Origin: an uncultured Dermabacter sp.
Lineage (GTDB): Bacteria > Actinomycetota > Actinomycetes > Actinomycetales > Dermabacteraceae
Assembly: GCA_947252755.1 (NCBI GenBank)
Contig: CAMXWV010000004.1
Location: 113,742-177,741 of the forward strand
Direction of reading: 5' to 3'
DNA: 64,000 nucleotides
Shown here: one piece after another, positions 53,527 to 62,343 of the stretch
How the letters are laid out: the number at the start of each line of letters is the position of its first letter
Position numbering within the stretch: the stretch's first letter is position 1
Notes under the pieces: model-generated
Told to the model about the DNA's origin: nothing
What the model saw: the letters and a program-made list of their open reading frames with translations, nothing else
The model's database searches: none
Program-made: the position numbers and the translations under genes

Positions 53527-54639
53527 ATGAGTGTTCAGCGCGCACCACACGGCATGCAGACGGACGCGGCGGATCGGCCGGTCACCGCTGCGATCGCCGG
53601 CGCCTCCGGCTACGCCGGCGGGGAAGTGATGCGACTCCTCCAGGATCATCCGCACATCACCGCCACCACCCTCACCGCGCACTCGAACGCCGGCGAGAGC
53701 ATCGCTGCACACTTCCCGCACCTGGACCTCGATTCGGAACGGACCTTCGCTCCCACCACAGCGGCGAGCCTCGCGGGCCATGACGTGGTGATCCTTGGCC
53801 TCCCGCACGGCCAGTCCGGGCCGGTGGCGAAGGAGGTCAAACAGCTTTCACCCGCGTCCCTGGTGGTGGATCTCGGGGCTGACTTCCGTCTCCGCGACCC
53901 GCAGGCCTGGAAAGCGTTCTACGGATCCGATCACGCCGGTCACTGGACCTACGGCATGCCCGAGCTGCCGCTTGCTGACGGCACCCGCCAGCGGGAGCAG
54001 CTGCGCACCACCAGCGAGATCGCGGTGCCCGGCTGCAACGCCTCCGCGGTCAGCTTCGCGCTGCTGCCGCTGGTCACGCACAGCCTCATTGATCCCACCT
54101 CCCTCGGTGCTGTCCTGGCCGTGGGCTACTCGGGAGCTGGCCGCGCTCCGAAGCCGCACCTGCTGCTGGCCGAAGCAAGTGGCGGCGCCGTGCCGTACAG
54201 CGCCGGGGGTCAGCACCGGCACATCCCGGAGATCATCCAGAACCTCTCGCTCTCCAGCGGCATCCCAGCAGACTCTTTCCAGCTAAGCTTCACGCCGGTG
54301 CTCGTCCCGATGTCCCGCGGCATCCAGGCTGTGGTCACCGCGAAGGCGGCGGGGGAAGTCAGCGCCCAGCAGGTGACCGACGCGTTCCACGACGTCTTCG
54401 GTGCCGAGCGATTCATCCGCCTGCTCGGCGAGAACAGCTTCCCAAATACGGCCAGCGCCGCCGGGGCCAACATCGTCCTGCTCGGCTGGAGCTTCGATTC
54501 GGCCTCCGGCACTATCACCGTGATGAGCGCGCTGGACAACCTCGTCAAGGGCACAGCGGGAGCCGCCATACAGTCGATCAACCTCGCGCTCGGTCTGGAG
54601 GAGGCAGCGGGGCTGCCTGTCAACGGACTGCGGCCCTGA
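53527..54639 (+). CDS. argC: N-acetyl-gamma-glutamyl-phosphate reductase
   Basis: A 370-aa NADPH-dependent reductase, third step of arginine synthesis. Rossmann motif AAIAGASGYAGGEVMRLL, the catalytic cysteine C170 in VPGCNASAV, GYSGAGRAPKP and RHIPEIIQNL are typical of type 1 ArgC. I chose ATG 53527 rather than GTG 53509 because the likely -10 element lies between them; the first ~17 residues (to ADRP) are a variable extension. It is first in the argCJBDFRGH operon; argJ follows after 85 nt. Confidence 0.94.
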   Translation: MSVQRAPHGMQTDAADRPVTAAIAGASGYAGGEVMRLLQDHPHITATTLTAHSNAGESIAAHFPHLDLDSERTFAPTTAASLAGHDVVILGLPHGQSGPVAKEVKQLSPASLVVDLGADFRLRDPQAWKAFYGSDHAGHWTYGMPELPLADGTRQREQLRTTSEIAVPGCNASAVSFALLPLVTHSLIDPTSLGAVLAVGYSGAGRAPKPHLLLAEASGGAVPYSAGGQHRHIPEIIQNLSLSSGIPADSFQLSFTPVLVPMSRGIQAVVTAKAAGEVSAQQVTDAFHDVFGAERFIRLLGENSFPNTASAAGANIVLLGWSFDSASGTITVMSALDNLVKGTAGAAIQSINLALGLEEAAGLPVNGLRP

Positions 54640-54724
54640 CCGTCGTGCCCACCGGCCCCCAGCCAGATCCGCCCGTTCCCGCTACTCGCCTCCGGCCCCA
54701 CCCGCCACCAGCAGAAGGAGCATC

Positions 54725-55906
54725 ATGAGCGTCACCGCAGCGAAAGGCTTCGCGGCTGCCGGCGTTGTCGCCGGATTGAAAACCACCGGGAAAAAAGACC
54801 TTGCGCTGGTTCTCAACCAGGGGCCCCACTTCAGCGCGGGCGCTGTGTTCACGCGCAATCGGGTCACCGCCGCGCCGGTCATCGTCTCGCGTGCGGCGCT
54901 TGCCGCTGCCCACGCTGAGGATCAGCCGATCCACGCGATTGCGCTGAACTCCGGTGGTGCCAATGCGTGCACCGGCCAGCCCGGCCTCGCCGATGCCCGC
55001 GACATGGCCGCAGCAGCAGCTCGGGTCGTGGGAGCGGACGCGTCGGCCGTGCTGGTCGCCTCCACCGGGCTGATCGGAGTTCCGCTGGCCATGGAGAAGG
55101 TCACCGGCGGCATCACCGCCGCCGCGCAGGACCTGGCACCGACCTCGGAGGCAGGCACTGCCGCAGCGCAGGCGATCATGACCACCGACACCGTGCACAA
55201 AGAAGCGCAGCGCAGCTCCGGAGGGATCACCGTGGGCGGTATGGCGAAAGGGGCGGGGATGCTCGCCCCGCAGCTCGCCACCATGCTTGCGGTCATCACT
55301 ACGGACGCGGTGCTCAGCCACGACCAGGCGCAGCGCGTCATCGCCCAGGCCTGCGCCACCACCTTCAACCGTGTGGACTCTGACGCGTGCATGTCCACCA
55401 ATGACACCGTGATGCTCATGGCCTCCGGTGCCTCCGGCATCGAACCGGACCTTGATGAGATCACCGAGCTTGTGCGCCAGGTGGCAGCAGACCTGGCCCG
55501 GCAGCTGGTGGCTGATGCCGAAGGCGCATCCCACGATGTGCACGTCATCGTCACAGGCGCAGCCAGCGTGCCGGCTGCAGAAGCGGTAGCCCGCGAGATC
55601 TGCCGCTCCGCCCTGGTGAAGACCGCAATCTTTGGCAATGACCCGAACTGGGGCCGGATCGTCGCCGCTGCCGGCTGCGTGCCCGAAGAGATCGCACCGT
55701 TCAACCCCGATGACCTGTCCGTCACCATCAACGGTATCGAAGTGAGCCGCGGTGGAGGAGTGGGCGAGGACCGAGACCAGGTGGACATGAGCCCGCGCGA
55801 ATGCGAGATCATCGTGGACCTGGGGGCCGGGGATGAGCGTGCAGACATGTGGACCAATGACCTGACCCACGAATACGTCGAAGAGAACAGCGCCTACTCC
55901 TCATGA
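54725..55906 (+). CDS. argJ: bifunctional glutamate N-acetyltransferase / amino-acid acetyltransferase
   Basis: A 393-aa ArgJ that transfers the acetyl group from N-acetylornithine to glutamate, recycling it, and in bifunctional forms also uses acetyl-CoA. It is made as a proprotein that cleaves itself before a conserved threonine: here A185/T186 in PQLATMLAVITTDA. Other conserved parts are GKKDLALVLN, STGLIGVPLAMEKV, TFNRVDSDACMSTNDTV and FGNDPNWGRIVAA. The presence of argJ means no argE deacetylase is needed. AGAAGGAGC precedes the ATG; it overlaps argB by 4 nt. Confidence 0.95.
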   Translation: MSVTAAKGFAAAGVVAGLKTTGKKDLALVLNQGPHFSAGAVFTRNRVTAAPVIVSRAALAAAHAEDQPIHAIALNSGGANACTGQPGLADARDMAAAAARVVGADASAVLVASTGLIGVPLAMEKVTGGITAAAQDLAPTSEAGTAAAQAIMTTDTVHKEAQRSSGGITVGGMAKGAGMLAPQLATMLAVITTDAVLSHDQAQRVIAQACATTFNRVDSDACMSTNDTVMLMASGASGIEPDLDEITELVRQVAADLARQLVADAEGASHDVHVIVTGAASVPAAEAVAREICRSALVKTAIFGNDPNWGRIVAAAGCVPEEIAPFNPDDLSVTINGIEVSRGGGVGEDRDQVDMSPRECEIIVDLGAGDERADMWTNDLTHEYVEENSAYSS

Positions 55907-56832
55907 TCGACTCCACCAGCCTCCTCGGCGAGCAGCTGCTCACCGCCCAGCAGAAGTCAGAGGTCCTCATCGAAGCCCTGCCCTGGATGCAGCGTTTCAA
56001 GGACAAGATCGTGGTGGTCAAATACGGCGGCAACGCCATGATCGATGACCAGCTCAAGCGCGCCTTCGCCGCAGACATCGTCTTCATGCGCCACGCGGGC
56101 CTGTTCCCGGTGGTGGTGCACGGCGGCGGCCCCCACATCAACGCCATGCTCAGTCGGCTCGGCATCCAGTCCGAGTTCAAGGGCGGGCTGCGGGTCACCA
56201 GCGAAGAGACGATGGACGTGGTGCGCATGGTGCTGGTGGGCCAGGTGGGCCGTGAGCTCGTCGGCCTCATCAACCAGCACGGAACCTATGCGGTGGGACT
56301 CTCCGGTGAGGACGCCCAGCTCATCCAGGGAAAGCGGCGCGGCACCGTGGTGGACGGCGAGGAGATCGACCTGGGCCTGGTGGGTGAGGTGACCGGGGTG
56401 AACCTTGACAACCTCACCCTGCTGCTGAAGAGCGGCTTCATTCCGGTGGTCTCCTCCATCGCCCCGGAGGTCGACGCATCCGGCTCCGCCACCGGCAGCG
56501 TGCTCAACATCAACGCGGACACCGCCGCGTCAGCGCTCGCAGCCGGGCTCGCCGCGGAAAAGCTCGTGGTGCTCACCGATGTGGCCGGGCTCTATGCCGA
56601 CTGGCCCGACGAGGACTCGCTCATTCCAGAGATCTCCGCCAGCGGTCTGCGAGCCATGCTGCCCACGCTCACCGAAGGCATGATCCCCAAAGCCGAGGCG
56701 CTGCTGGAAGCAGTGGACTCCGGCGTGCACACCGCTGCCATGATCGATGGCCGCATCGCTCATTCGGTGCTGCTGGAGATCTTCACCGAGAAGGGCGTCG
56801 GCACTATGGTCCGGAGGGATGACTATGTCTGA
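55903..56832 (+). CDS. argB: acetylglutamate kinase
   Basis: A 309-aa amino acid kinase, second step of the pathway, usually the arginine-feedback point in organisms with cyclic acetyl recycling. Motifs: KYGGNAMID (phosphate-binding), VVHGGGPHINAMLSRLGI, NINADTAASALAAGLAAEKLVVLTDVAG and GMIPKAEALLEAVDSGV. The N-terminal helix (about residues 1-25) typical of arginine-inhibited hexameric enzymes is present. ATG overlaps the argJ stop; the end overlaps argD by 8 nt. Confidence 0.96.
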   Translation: MIDSTSLLGEQLLTAQQKSEVLIEALPWMQRFKDKIVVVKYGGNAMIDDQLKRAFAADIVFMRHAGLFPVVVHGGGPHINAMLSRLGIQSEFKGGLRVTSEETMDVVRMVLVGQVGRELVGLINQHGTYAVGLSGEDAQLIQGKRRGTVVDGEEIDLGLVGEVTGVNLDNLTLLLKSGFIPVVSSIAPEVDASGSATGSVLNINADTAASALAAGLAAEKLVVLTDVAGLYADWPDEDSLIPEISASGLRAMLPTLTEGMIPKAEALLEAVDSGVHTAAMIDGRIAHSVLLEIFTEKGVGTMVRRDDYV

Positions 56833-58003
56833 TCTGATCACCCGCTACGGCGCATCGATGATGCCGCTGTTCGCACCCACCGTGGCGCTTGAGCGGGGTG
56901 AGGGAGTCTGGGTGTGGGACACCGATGGCACCCGATACCTGGACCTGCTCGGCGGCATCGCCGTCAACGCCCTCGGCCACGCACACCCGGCGCTGGTCAG
57001 CGCAATCAGCGACCAGGCCGGCAGACTCATCCACATCTCGAACCTGTTCGCCTCCGCCCCGCAGGTGGAGCTCGCCGAAACCCTGCTGCGGATCGCCAGG
57101 GCACCTGACGGCTCCGGAGTGTTCTACACGAACTCCGGCGCCGAAGCGAACGAAGCCGCCTTCAAAATCGCCCGGCGCGTAGGCAGACCGCGAGTGCTCG
57201 CCCTCAAGAAGGCTTTCCACGGCCGCACCATGGGAGCGGTTGCGCTCACCCACAAAGAACAATTCCGTACGCCCTTTGAGCCGCTGCCCGGCGGGGTGGA
57301 CTTCATCCCCGCTGATGACATCGACCGGCTGCGCACCGAGCTGGAACGGGGAGATGTGGCCGCGGTGATCGCCGAGCCCATCCAGGGCGAGGCCGGGGTG
57401 CTGCCGCTGTCCGCGGACTATCTCCGGGCGATGCGCGAGCTGACCCGCGAGCACGGCGTGCTGATGATCCTGGATGAGATCCAAACCGGCATCGGACGCA
57501 CCGGGCACTGGTTCGCTCACCAGGCGCACGGCATCCAACCGGATGTGATGACCCTCGCCAAAAGCCTGGGCGGCGGCTACCCGATGGGCGCGGTCATCAC
57601 CTTCGGATCAGCCGCCACCACGCTGCTCAGCGCGGGCCAGCACGGCACCACGTTCGGCGGGAACCCGCTGGGCGGCGCCGCCGGGCTCGCGGTGATCCGC
57701 ACCATTGAGCAGGAAGGGCTGCTGGAGAACGCGTCGGCCATGGAGCGGGCGCTGCACCAGCAGATCAGCGCGCTCACCCACCCCGGCATCGCCGGCGTGC
57801 GAGGCTCAGGCCTGCTGGCAGGCATCTGCTTCCACGACCCGATCGCCCCGCAGCTCGTCAGCGCTGGACTGAAGCGCGGGTTCATCCTCAACGCACCGGA
57901 TGAGCACACCCTGCGGCTCGCCCCGCCGCTGATCATCACCGCCGGTGAGCTCGCCCAGTTCACCGATGCCCTGCCCGCTCTCATCACCGAGGTGACCCCA
58001 TGA
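56825..58003 (+). CDS. argD: acetylornithine aminotransferase
   Basis: A 392-aa class III PLP aminotransferase making N-acetylornithine from the semialdehyde. Features: YLDLLGGIAVNALGHAHP, FYTNSGAEANEAAFKIAR, AFHGRTMGAVALTHK, LMILDEIQTGIGRTGHWFAHQ, and the PLP lysine K246 in TLAKSLGGGYPMGAV. ATG 56825 has GGAGG 7 nt upstream and lies within the end of argB; ATG 56819 is an in-frame alternative. It overlaps argF by 4 nt. Confidence 0.95.
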   Translation: MSDLITRYGASMMPLFAPTVALERGEGVWVWDTDGTRYLDLLGGIAVNALGHAHPALVSAISDQAGRLIHISNLFASAPQVELAETLLRIARAPDGSGVFYTNSGAEANEAAFKIARRVGRPRVLALKKAFHGRTMGAVALTHKEQFRTPFEPLPGGVDFIPADDIDRLRTELERGDVAAVIAEPIQGEAGVLPLSADYLRAMRELTREHGVLMILDEIQTGIGRTGHWFAHQAHGIQPDVMTLAKSLGGGYPMGAVITFGSAATTLLSAGQHGTTFGGNPLGGAAGLAVIRTIEQEGLLENASAMERALHQQISALTHPGIAGVRGSGLLAGICFHDPIAPQLVSAGLKRGFILNAPDEHTLRLAPPLIITAGELAQFTDALPALITEVTP

Positions 58004-58962
58004 CCAGACACTTCCTTGCTGACACCGATATCAGCAGCCAGGAGCAGGCGGACATCCTCCGCCTGGCCGCGCAGCTGCGCAGGGACCGTTTCGCACGGCG
58101 CCCCTTCGACGGCCCGAAGACCGTGGCGGTCCTGTTCGACCACCCCTCCACGCGCACCCGCGTCTCCTTCGCCACCGGCATCGCCGAGCTCGGCGGACAC
58201 CCCCTTGTGCTGGACGGTTCAGGCTCGCAGATGGGTCGCGGCGAATCGGTTGCGGACACCGCCCGCGTCCTCTCCGCCATGGCGTCCATGATCGTGTGGC
58301 GCACACCGAGGCAGGCAGACCTGGAGGAGATGGCAGCGCACGCGTCGATCCCCGTGATCAACGCCCTGACCGACGCGTACCACCCGTGCCAGATCCTCGC
58401 GGACCTCGCGGCTTTCGGGCAGTCCCGGGACACGATCGAATCCAGTGGTCCCGCGTTCGCAGGCCGCGTGCTCACCTACCTTGGAGACGGGGCGAACAAC
58501 ATGGCGAACTCCTACCTGCTCGGTGGGGCGCTTGCCGGCATGCATGTCCGGATCGCCGCGCCGGCCTCCCACCAACCCGCTGAGGAGGTGGTGGAGCAAG
58601 CGCGGCAGACAGCGCAGCACACCGGCGGCAGCGTCACCATCACGGAGGATCCCCGCGCCGCCTGTGAAGGCGCCCACCTCATCACCACGGACACCTGGGT
58701 GTCCATGGGACAGGAGGGTCAGACCGGCCGAGCGGAGAGCACCTTCGGCCGGTTCCAAGTGACCGATGAGCTGATGGACCTCGGCGATGACGCCGTGTTC
58801 ATGCACTGCCTGCCCGCCTATCGCGGCAAAGAGGTGACCGCCGCGGTGATCGACGGCTCCCGCTCGCTGGTGTGGCTGGAGGCGGAGAATCGGCTGCATG
58901 CGCAGAAGGCGCTGATGGACGTGCTGGCGAACGCGTCGAACTGCGAGGCGCAGACCGTATGA
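58000..58962 (+). CDS. argF: ornithine carbamoyltransferase
   Basis: A 320-aa enzyme producing citrulline from ornithine and carbamoyl phosphate. The carbamoyl-phosphate motif STRTR is at residues 50-54 and the ornithine-site HCLPA motif at 269-273; HPCQILADL and YLGDGANNMANSYL are also present. Normal length. It overlaps both argD and argR (ATGA). This is the anabolic enzyme by its place in the operon. Confidence 0.96.
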   Translation: MTRHFLADTDISSQEQADILRLAAQLRRDRFARRPFDGPKTVAVLFDHPSTRTRVSFATGIAELGGHPLVLDGSGSQMGRGESVADTARVLSAMASMIVWRTPRQADLEEMAAHASIPVINALTDAYHPCQILADLAAFGQSRDTIESSGPAFAGRVLTYLGDGANNMANSYLLGGALAGMHVRIAAPASHQPAEEVVEQARQTAQHTGGSVTITEDPRAACEGAHLITTDTWVSMGQEGQTGRAESTFGRFQVTDELMDLGDDAVFMHCLPAYRGKEVTAAVIDGSRSLVWLEAENRLHAQKALMDVLANASNCEAQTV

Positions 58963-59480
58963 GCATGACCGCCGCCCCGCACACCAAAGCCTCCCGCCAG
59001 CAGCTGATCGCCGAGCTGCTCACCCACCACGAGGTGTCCAGCCAGTCCACCCTGTTGGACCTGTTGGAAACGGAAGGCGTGCGCGTCACCCAAGCCACCC
59101 TGTCCAGGGATCTGGTGGACCTGCGCGCAGAAAAGGTCCGCACCACCACCGGCTCCCTCGTGTACATGCTGCCGGTGGAGGGCAGCTCACGCCGCTACCG
59201 CCCCGGCAGCGAAGCCCAGGACTTCTTTGCTGCGCGGCTCGCCCGTTTGGCGGAAGAGCTCCTCGTGAGCGCCGAAGCCAGCGGTAACCTCGTGGTGGCC
59301 CGCACACCCCCGGGCGCTGCGCAGTTCCTCGCCAGTGCCCTCGACCACTCCGTGATCCCCACGCTGCTGGGAACGATCGCCGGAGATGACACCATTCTTC
59401 TCATCGCCCGTGATGCCGAGGCCGGTCCGGAGCTTGCCGAGAAGCTGCTCGACCTGGCCGGCGGCCGCACCCAGAACTGA
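58959..59480 (+). CDS. argR: arginine repressor ArgR
   Basis: A 173-aa arginine-responsive repressor. The N-terminal winged helix (SRQQLIAELLTHHEVSSQSTLLDLLETEGVRVTQATLSRDLVDL) binds ARG boxes; the C-terminal oligomerisation/arginine domain has GNLVVARTPPGAAQFLASALDHS and GTIAGDDTILLIARD, with the acidic pair expected to contact arginine. ATG 58959 overlaps the argF stop; ATG 58965 is an alternative. Its presence within the operon implies autoregulation with the genes around it. Confidence 0.95.
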   Translation: MSMTAAPHTKASRQQLIAELLTHHEVSSQSTLLDLLETEGVRVTQATLSRDLVDLRAEKVRTTTGSLVYMLPVEGSSRRYRPGSEAQDFFAARLARLAEELLVSAEASGNLVVARTPPGAAQFLASALDHSVIPTLLGTIAGDDTILLIARDAEAGPELAEKLLDLAGGRTQN

Positions 59481-59504
59481 TCAGAAACCTGAAGGAGACA
59501 CCCC

Positions 59505-60740
59505 ATGACTGAACGCGTTGTCCTCGCCTACTCCGGCGGACTCGACACCTCTGTTGCCATCGGCTGGATCCATGACGCCACCGGCGCCGAGGTCATCGCC
59601 TGTGCCGTGGATGTGGGCCAGGGCGGAGAGGACCTTGACGTCATCCGCCAGCGCGCCCTGGACTGCGGCGCCGTGGAAGCCTACGTGGCCGACGCGCGCG
59701 ACGAGTTCGCCGAGGAGTACTGCATGCCGGCGCTCAAAGCGAACTCCCTCTACATGGACGCCTACCCGAACGTGTCCGCCCTGTCCCGCCCCGTGATCGC
59801 CAAGCATCTCGTGGCTGCGGCGAAGAAGTTCGGAGCCACCACCGTGGCCCACGGCTGCACCGGCAAGGGCAATGACCAGGTCCGCTTCGAAGTGTCCATC
59901 ACCTCCCTGGCCCCGGAGCTGCACTGCCTGGCCCCGGTGCGGGACCTCGCCCTCACCCGGGACAAGGCGATCGAGTACGCGGAGAAGAACAGTCTGCCGA
60001 TCGAAACCACGAAGTCCAACCCGTTCTCCATCGACCAGAACGTGTGGGGCCGCGCCATTGAGACCGGTTTCCTTGAGGACATCTGGAATGAGCCCACCAA
60101 GGACGTGTATTCCTACACGGACGATCCGGCGTTCCCGCCGGTGGCGGACGAAGTCATCATCACCTTCAACGAAGGCGTCCCCGTGGCGATTGACGGTGAG
60201 ACCGTCACCCCGCTGCAGGCGATTGAGCAGATGAACCGCCGTGCCGGCGCCCAGGGCATCGGCCGGATCGACATCGTGGAGGACCGCCTGGTGGGCATCA
60301 AATCCCGCGAGGTGTACGAAGCCCCCGGCGCAATGGCCCTCATCGAAGCGCACAAGGAGCTTGAGCGGGTCACCCTGGAACGCGAACAGGCTCGATTCAA
60401 GCGGGAAGTGTCCGACCGTTGGACCGACCTCGTGTACGACGGCCAGTGGTTCTCTCCGCTGAAGCGCTCACTGGACGCGTTCATCAACGACACCCAGCAT
60501 TATGTCAGCGGCGATATCCGGATGCGTCTGCACGGCGGCCGCGCCACCGTGACCGGCCGCCGCACCGAGACGGGCCTGTACGACTTCAACCTCGCCACCT
60601 ACGACGAGGGGGACACGTTCGATCAGTCCCATGCGAAGGGCTTCATTGAGATCTACGGGCTCGCCTCGAAGCAGTCCACCGCCCGCGACGTGAAGTTCGG
60701 CAACGGCGCAGACCTCGACCTGCCCGAGGACTCGATCTGA
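59505..60740 (+). CDS. argG: argininosuccinate synthase
   Basis: A 411-aa ATP-dependent ligase joining citrulline and aspartate. The PP-loop SGGLDTS is at residues 10-16 (VVLAYSGGLDTSVAIGW). Further signatures: AHGCTGKGNDQVRFE, DQNVWGRAIETG and IDIVEDRLVGIKSREVYEAPGA. Normal length. It starts 24 nt after argR with GAAGGAGA upstream, and its stop overlaps argH by 1 nt (TGATG). Confidence 0.97.
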   Translation: MTERVVLAYSGGLDTSVAIGWIHDATGAEVIACAVDVGQGGEDLDVIRQRALDCGAVEAYVADARDEFAEEYCMPALKANSLYMDAYPNVSALSRPVIAKHLVAAAKKFGATTVAHGCTGKGNDQVRFEVSITSLAPELHCLAPVRDLALTRDKAIEYAEKNSLPIETTKSNPFSIDQNVWGRAIETGFLEDIWNEPTKDVYSYTDDPAFPPVADEVIITFNEGVPVAIDGETVTPLQAIEQMNRRAGAQGIGRIDIVEDRLVGIKSREVYEAPGAMALIEAHKELERVTLEREQARFKREVSDRWTDLVYDGQWFSPLKRSLDAFINDTQHYVSGDIRMRLHGGRATVTGRRTETGLYDFNLATYDEGDTFDQSHAKGFIEIYGLASKQSTARDVKFGNGADLDLPEDSI

Positions 60741-62224
60741 TGAGCGAGCAGGAGTTCCGCCTTATCCCCCAGAATCTGGCCGTCGGAGCCGCTGATCAGC
60801 CGGCTGCAGGGGAGGAGCGCGTCGCCCTCTGGGGTGGACGCTTCGCATCCGGCCCGGCCGACGCGCTCGCCGCCCTGTCGAAATCCACCGACTTCGATTG
60901 GCGCCTGGCCCGATACGACTTGCTCGGCTCACGTGCGCACGCGCGCGTGCTGAACCGCGCTGGTCTGCTCAACGAGGATGAGCTTGAGCGGATGATCGCA
61001 GCGATCGACGAGCTCGACCGTCAGGTTCAGACCGGCGAGTTCGTGGCCGCGCAGTCCGATGAGGATGTGCACTCCGCGCTCGAGCGGGGCCTGCTGGAAG
61101 TGGCGGGGCAGGAGCTCGGCGGCAAGCTGCGTGCCGGCCGTTCCCGCAATGACCAGGTGGCAACCCTGGGCCGCATGTATCTGCGGGATCATGCGCGGAT
61201 CATCGCTGCGGGCGTGCTTGAGGTGGTGCAGGCGCTGATCGCGCAGGCCAAGGCGCACCCCGAGGCGCCGATGCCGGGTCGCACTCACCTGCAGCATGCG
61301 CAGCCGATCCTGCTCTCACACCATCTGCTGGCCCATGCGTGGCCGCTGCTGCGTGATGTGCAGCGTCTTGTGGACTTCGATCAGCGCGCTGCTGTGTCCC
61401 CGTATGGATCGGGTGCGCTCGCGGGCTCGTCCCTGGGGCTGGACCCGCAGGCTGTGGCGGCGGAGCTCGGTTTCCATGACTCCGTGGAGAACTCAATCGA
61501 CGGCACCGCATCACGGGACGTGTTCGCCGAGTACGCGTTCGTGCTGGCCATGATCGGCGTGGACCTCTCCCGGCTGAGCGAGGAGATCATCCTGTGGAAC
61601 ACGAAGGAGTTCTCCTTTGTGACGCTGGACGACGCATTCTCCACGGGCAGCTCGATCATGCCGCAGAAGAAGAATCCGGACGTGGCGGAGCTGACCCGGG
61701 GCAAAGCCGGCCGGCTTATCGGGGACCTGACCGCCCTGCTGTCGGTTCTGAAGGCGATGCCGCTGGCGTACAACCGGGACCTGCAGGAGGACAAAGAGCC
61801 GGTGTTCGACGCCACGGACACCCTGGAGCTGTTGCTGCCTGCGTTTTCCGGCATGATCGCCACGATGACCTTCCACACTGAACGGATGGAGCAGCTCGCT
61901 CCGCGCGGATTCGCGCTGGCTACGGACGTGGCGGAGTGGCTGGTGCGCGAAGGGGTGCCGTTCCGGGTTGCGCATGAGCTGTCCGGTGAAGCCGTGCAAC
62001 TGGCAGAACAGCGCAACTGCGAGCTGTGGGACCTCAGCGATGAGGACTACGCGGGCATCTCCGAGCACTTCTCGCCGTCGATGCGCGATGTGCTCAGCAC
62101 CCTGGGCTCGATCGATTCGCGCTCATCCAAGGGCGGCACGGCCAGATCGGCAGTTGCCGAGCAGCTGCAGCGGGCGCAGTCGCTTGCTGCGGAGCTGTCA
62201 GAGTTCACGCAGCCGCTGCGTTAG
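60740..62224 (+). CDS. argH: argininosuccinate lyase
   Basis: A 494-aa fumarase/aspartase-superfamily lyase releasing arginine and fumarate. The family signature GSSIMPQKKNPD is present, with LWGGRFASGPADALAALSKS near the N-terminus, DEDVHSALE, AGRSRNDQVAT and the PGRTHLQHAQPI motif. About 25 extra residues precede the LWGGRF motif; this may be a true extension, or the real start may be internal. It closes the arginine operon and is followed by a GC hairpin. Confidence 0.95.
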   Translation: MSEQEFRLIPQNLAVGAADQPAAGEERVALWGGRFASGPADALAALSKSTDFDWRLARYDLLGSRAHARVLNRAGLLNEDELERMIAAIDELDRQVQTGEFVAAQSDEDVHSALERGLLEVAGQELGGKLRAGRSRNDQVATLGRMYLRDHARIIAAGVLEVVQALIAQAKAHPEAPMPGRTHLQHAQPILLSHHLLAHAWPLLRDVQRLVDFDQRAAVSPYGSGALAGSSLGLDPQAVAAELGFHDSVENSIDGTASRDVFAEYAFVLAMIGVDLSRLSEEIILWNTKEFSFVTLDDAFSTGSSIMPQKKNPDVAELTRGKAGRLIGDLTALLSVLKAMPLAYNRDLQEDKEPVFDATDTLELLLPAFSGMIATMTFHTERMEQLAPRGFALATDVAEWLVREGVPFRVAHELSGEAVQLAEQRNCELWDLSDEDYAGISEHFSPSMRDVLSTLGSIDSRSSKGGTARSAVAEQLQRAQSLAAELSEFTQPLR

Positions 62225-62240
62225 TGTGGTCGGCGGAGCG

Positions 62241-62263
62241 CGTCCGCGGGTTGCCCGCGGACG
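62241..62263 (+). terminator. terminator hairpin after argH
   Basis: CGTCCGCGGG, loop TTG, CCCGCGGACG: a 10-bp GC-rich stem, followed by GCGTTTC. It lies 16 nt past the argH stop and probably ends the arginine operon. Confidence 0.75.
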
Positions 62264-62343
62264 GCGTTTCACCGTGAACTACCCGAAGGCTCCGGCGCGG
62301 GCCGACCGATGACCCGCCCGGACCGCACCGAAATGGAGATTCG

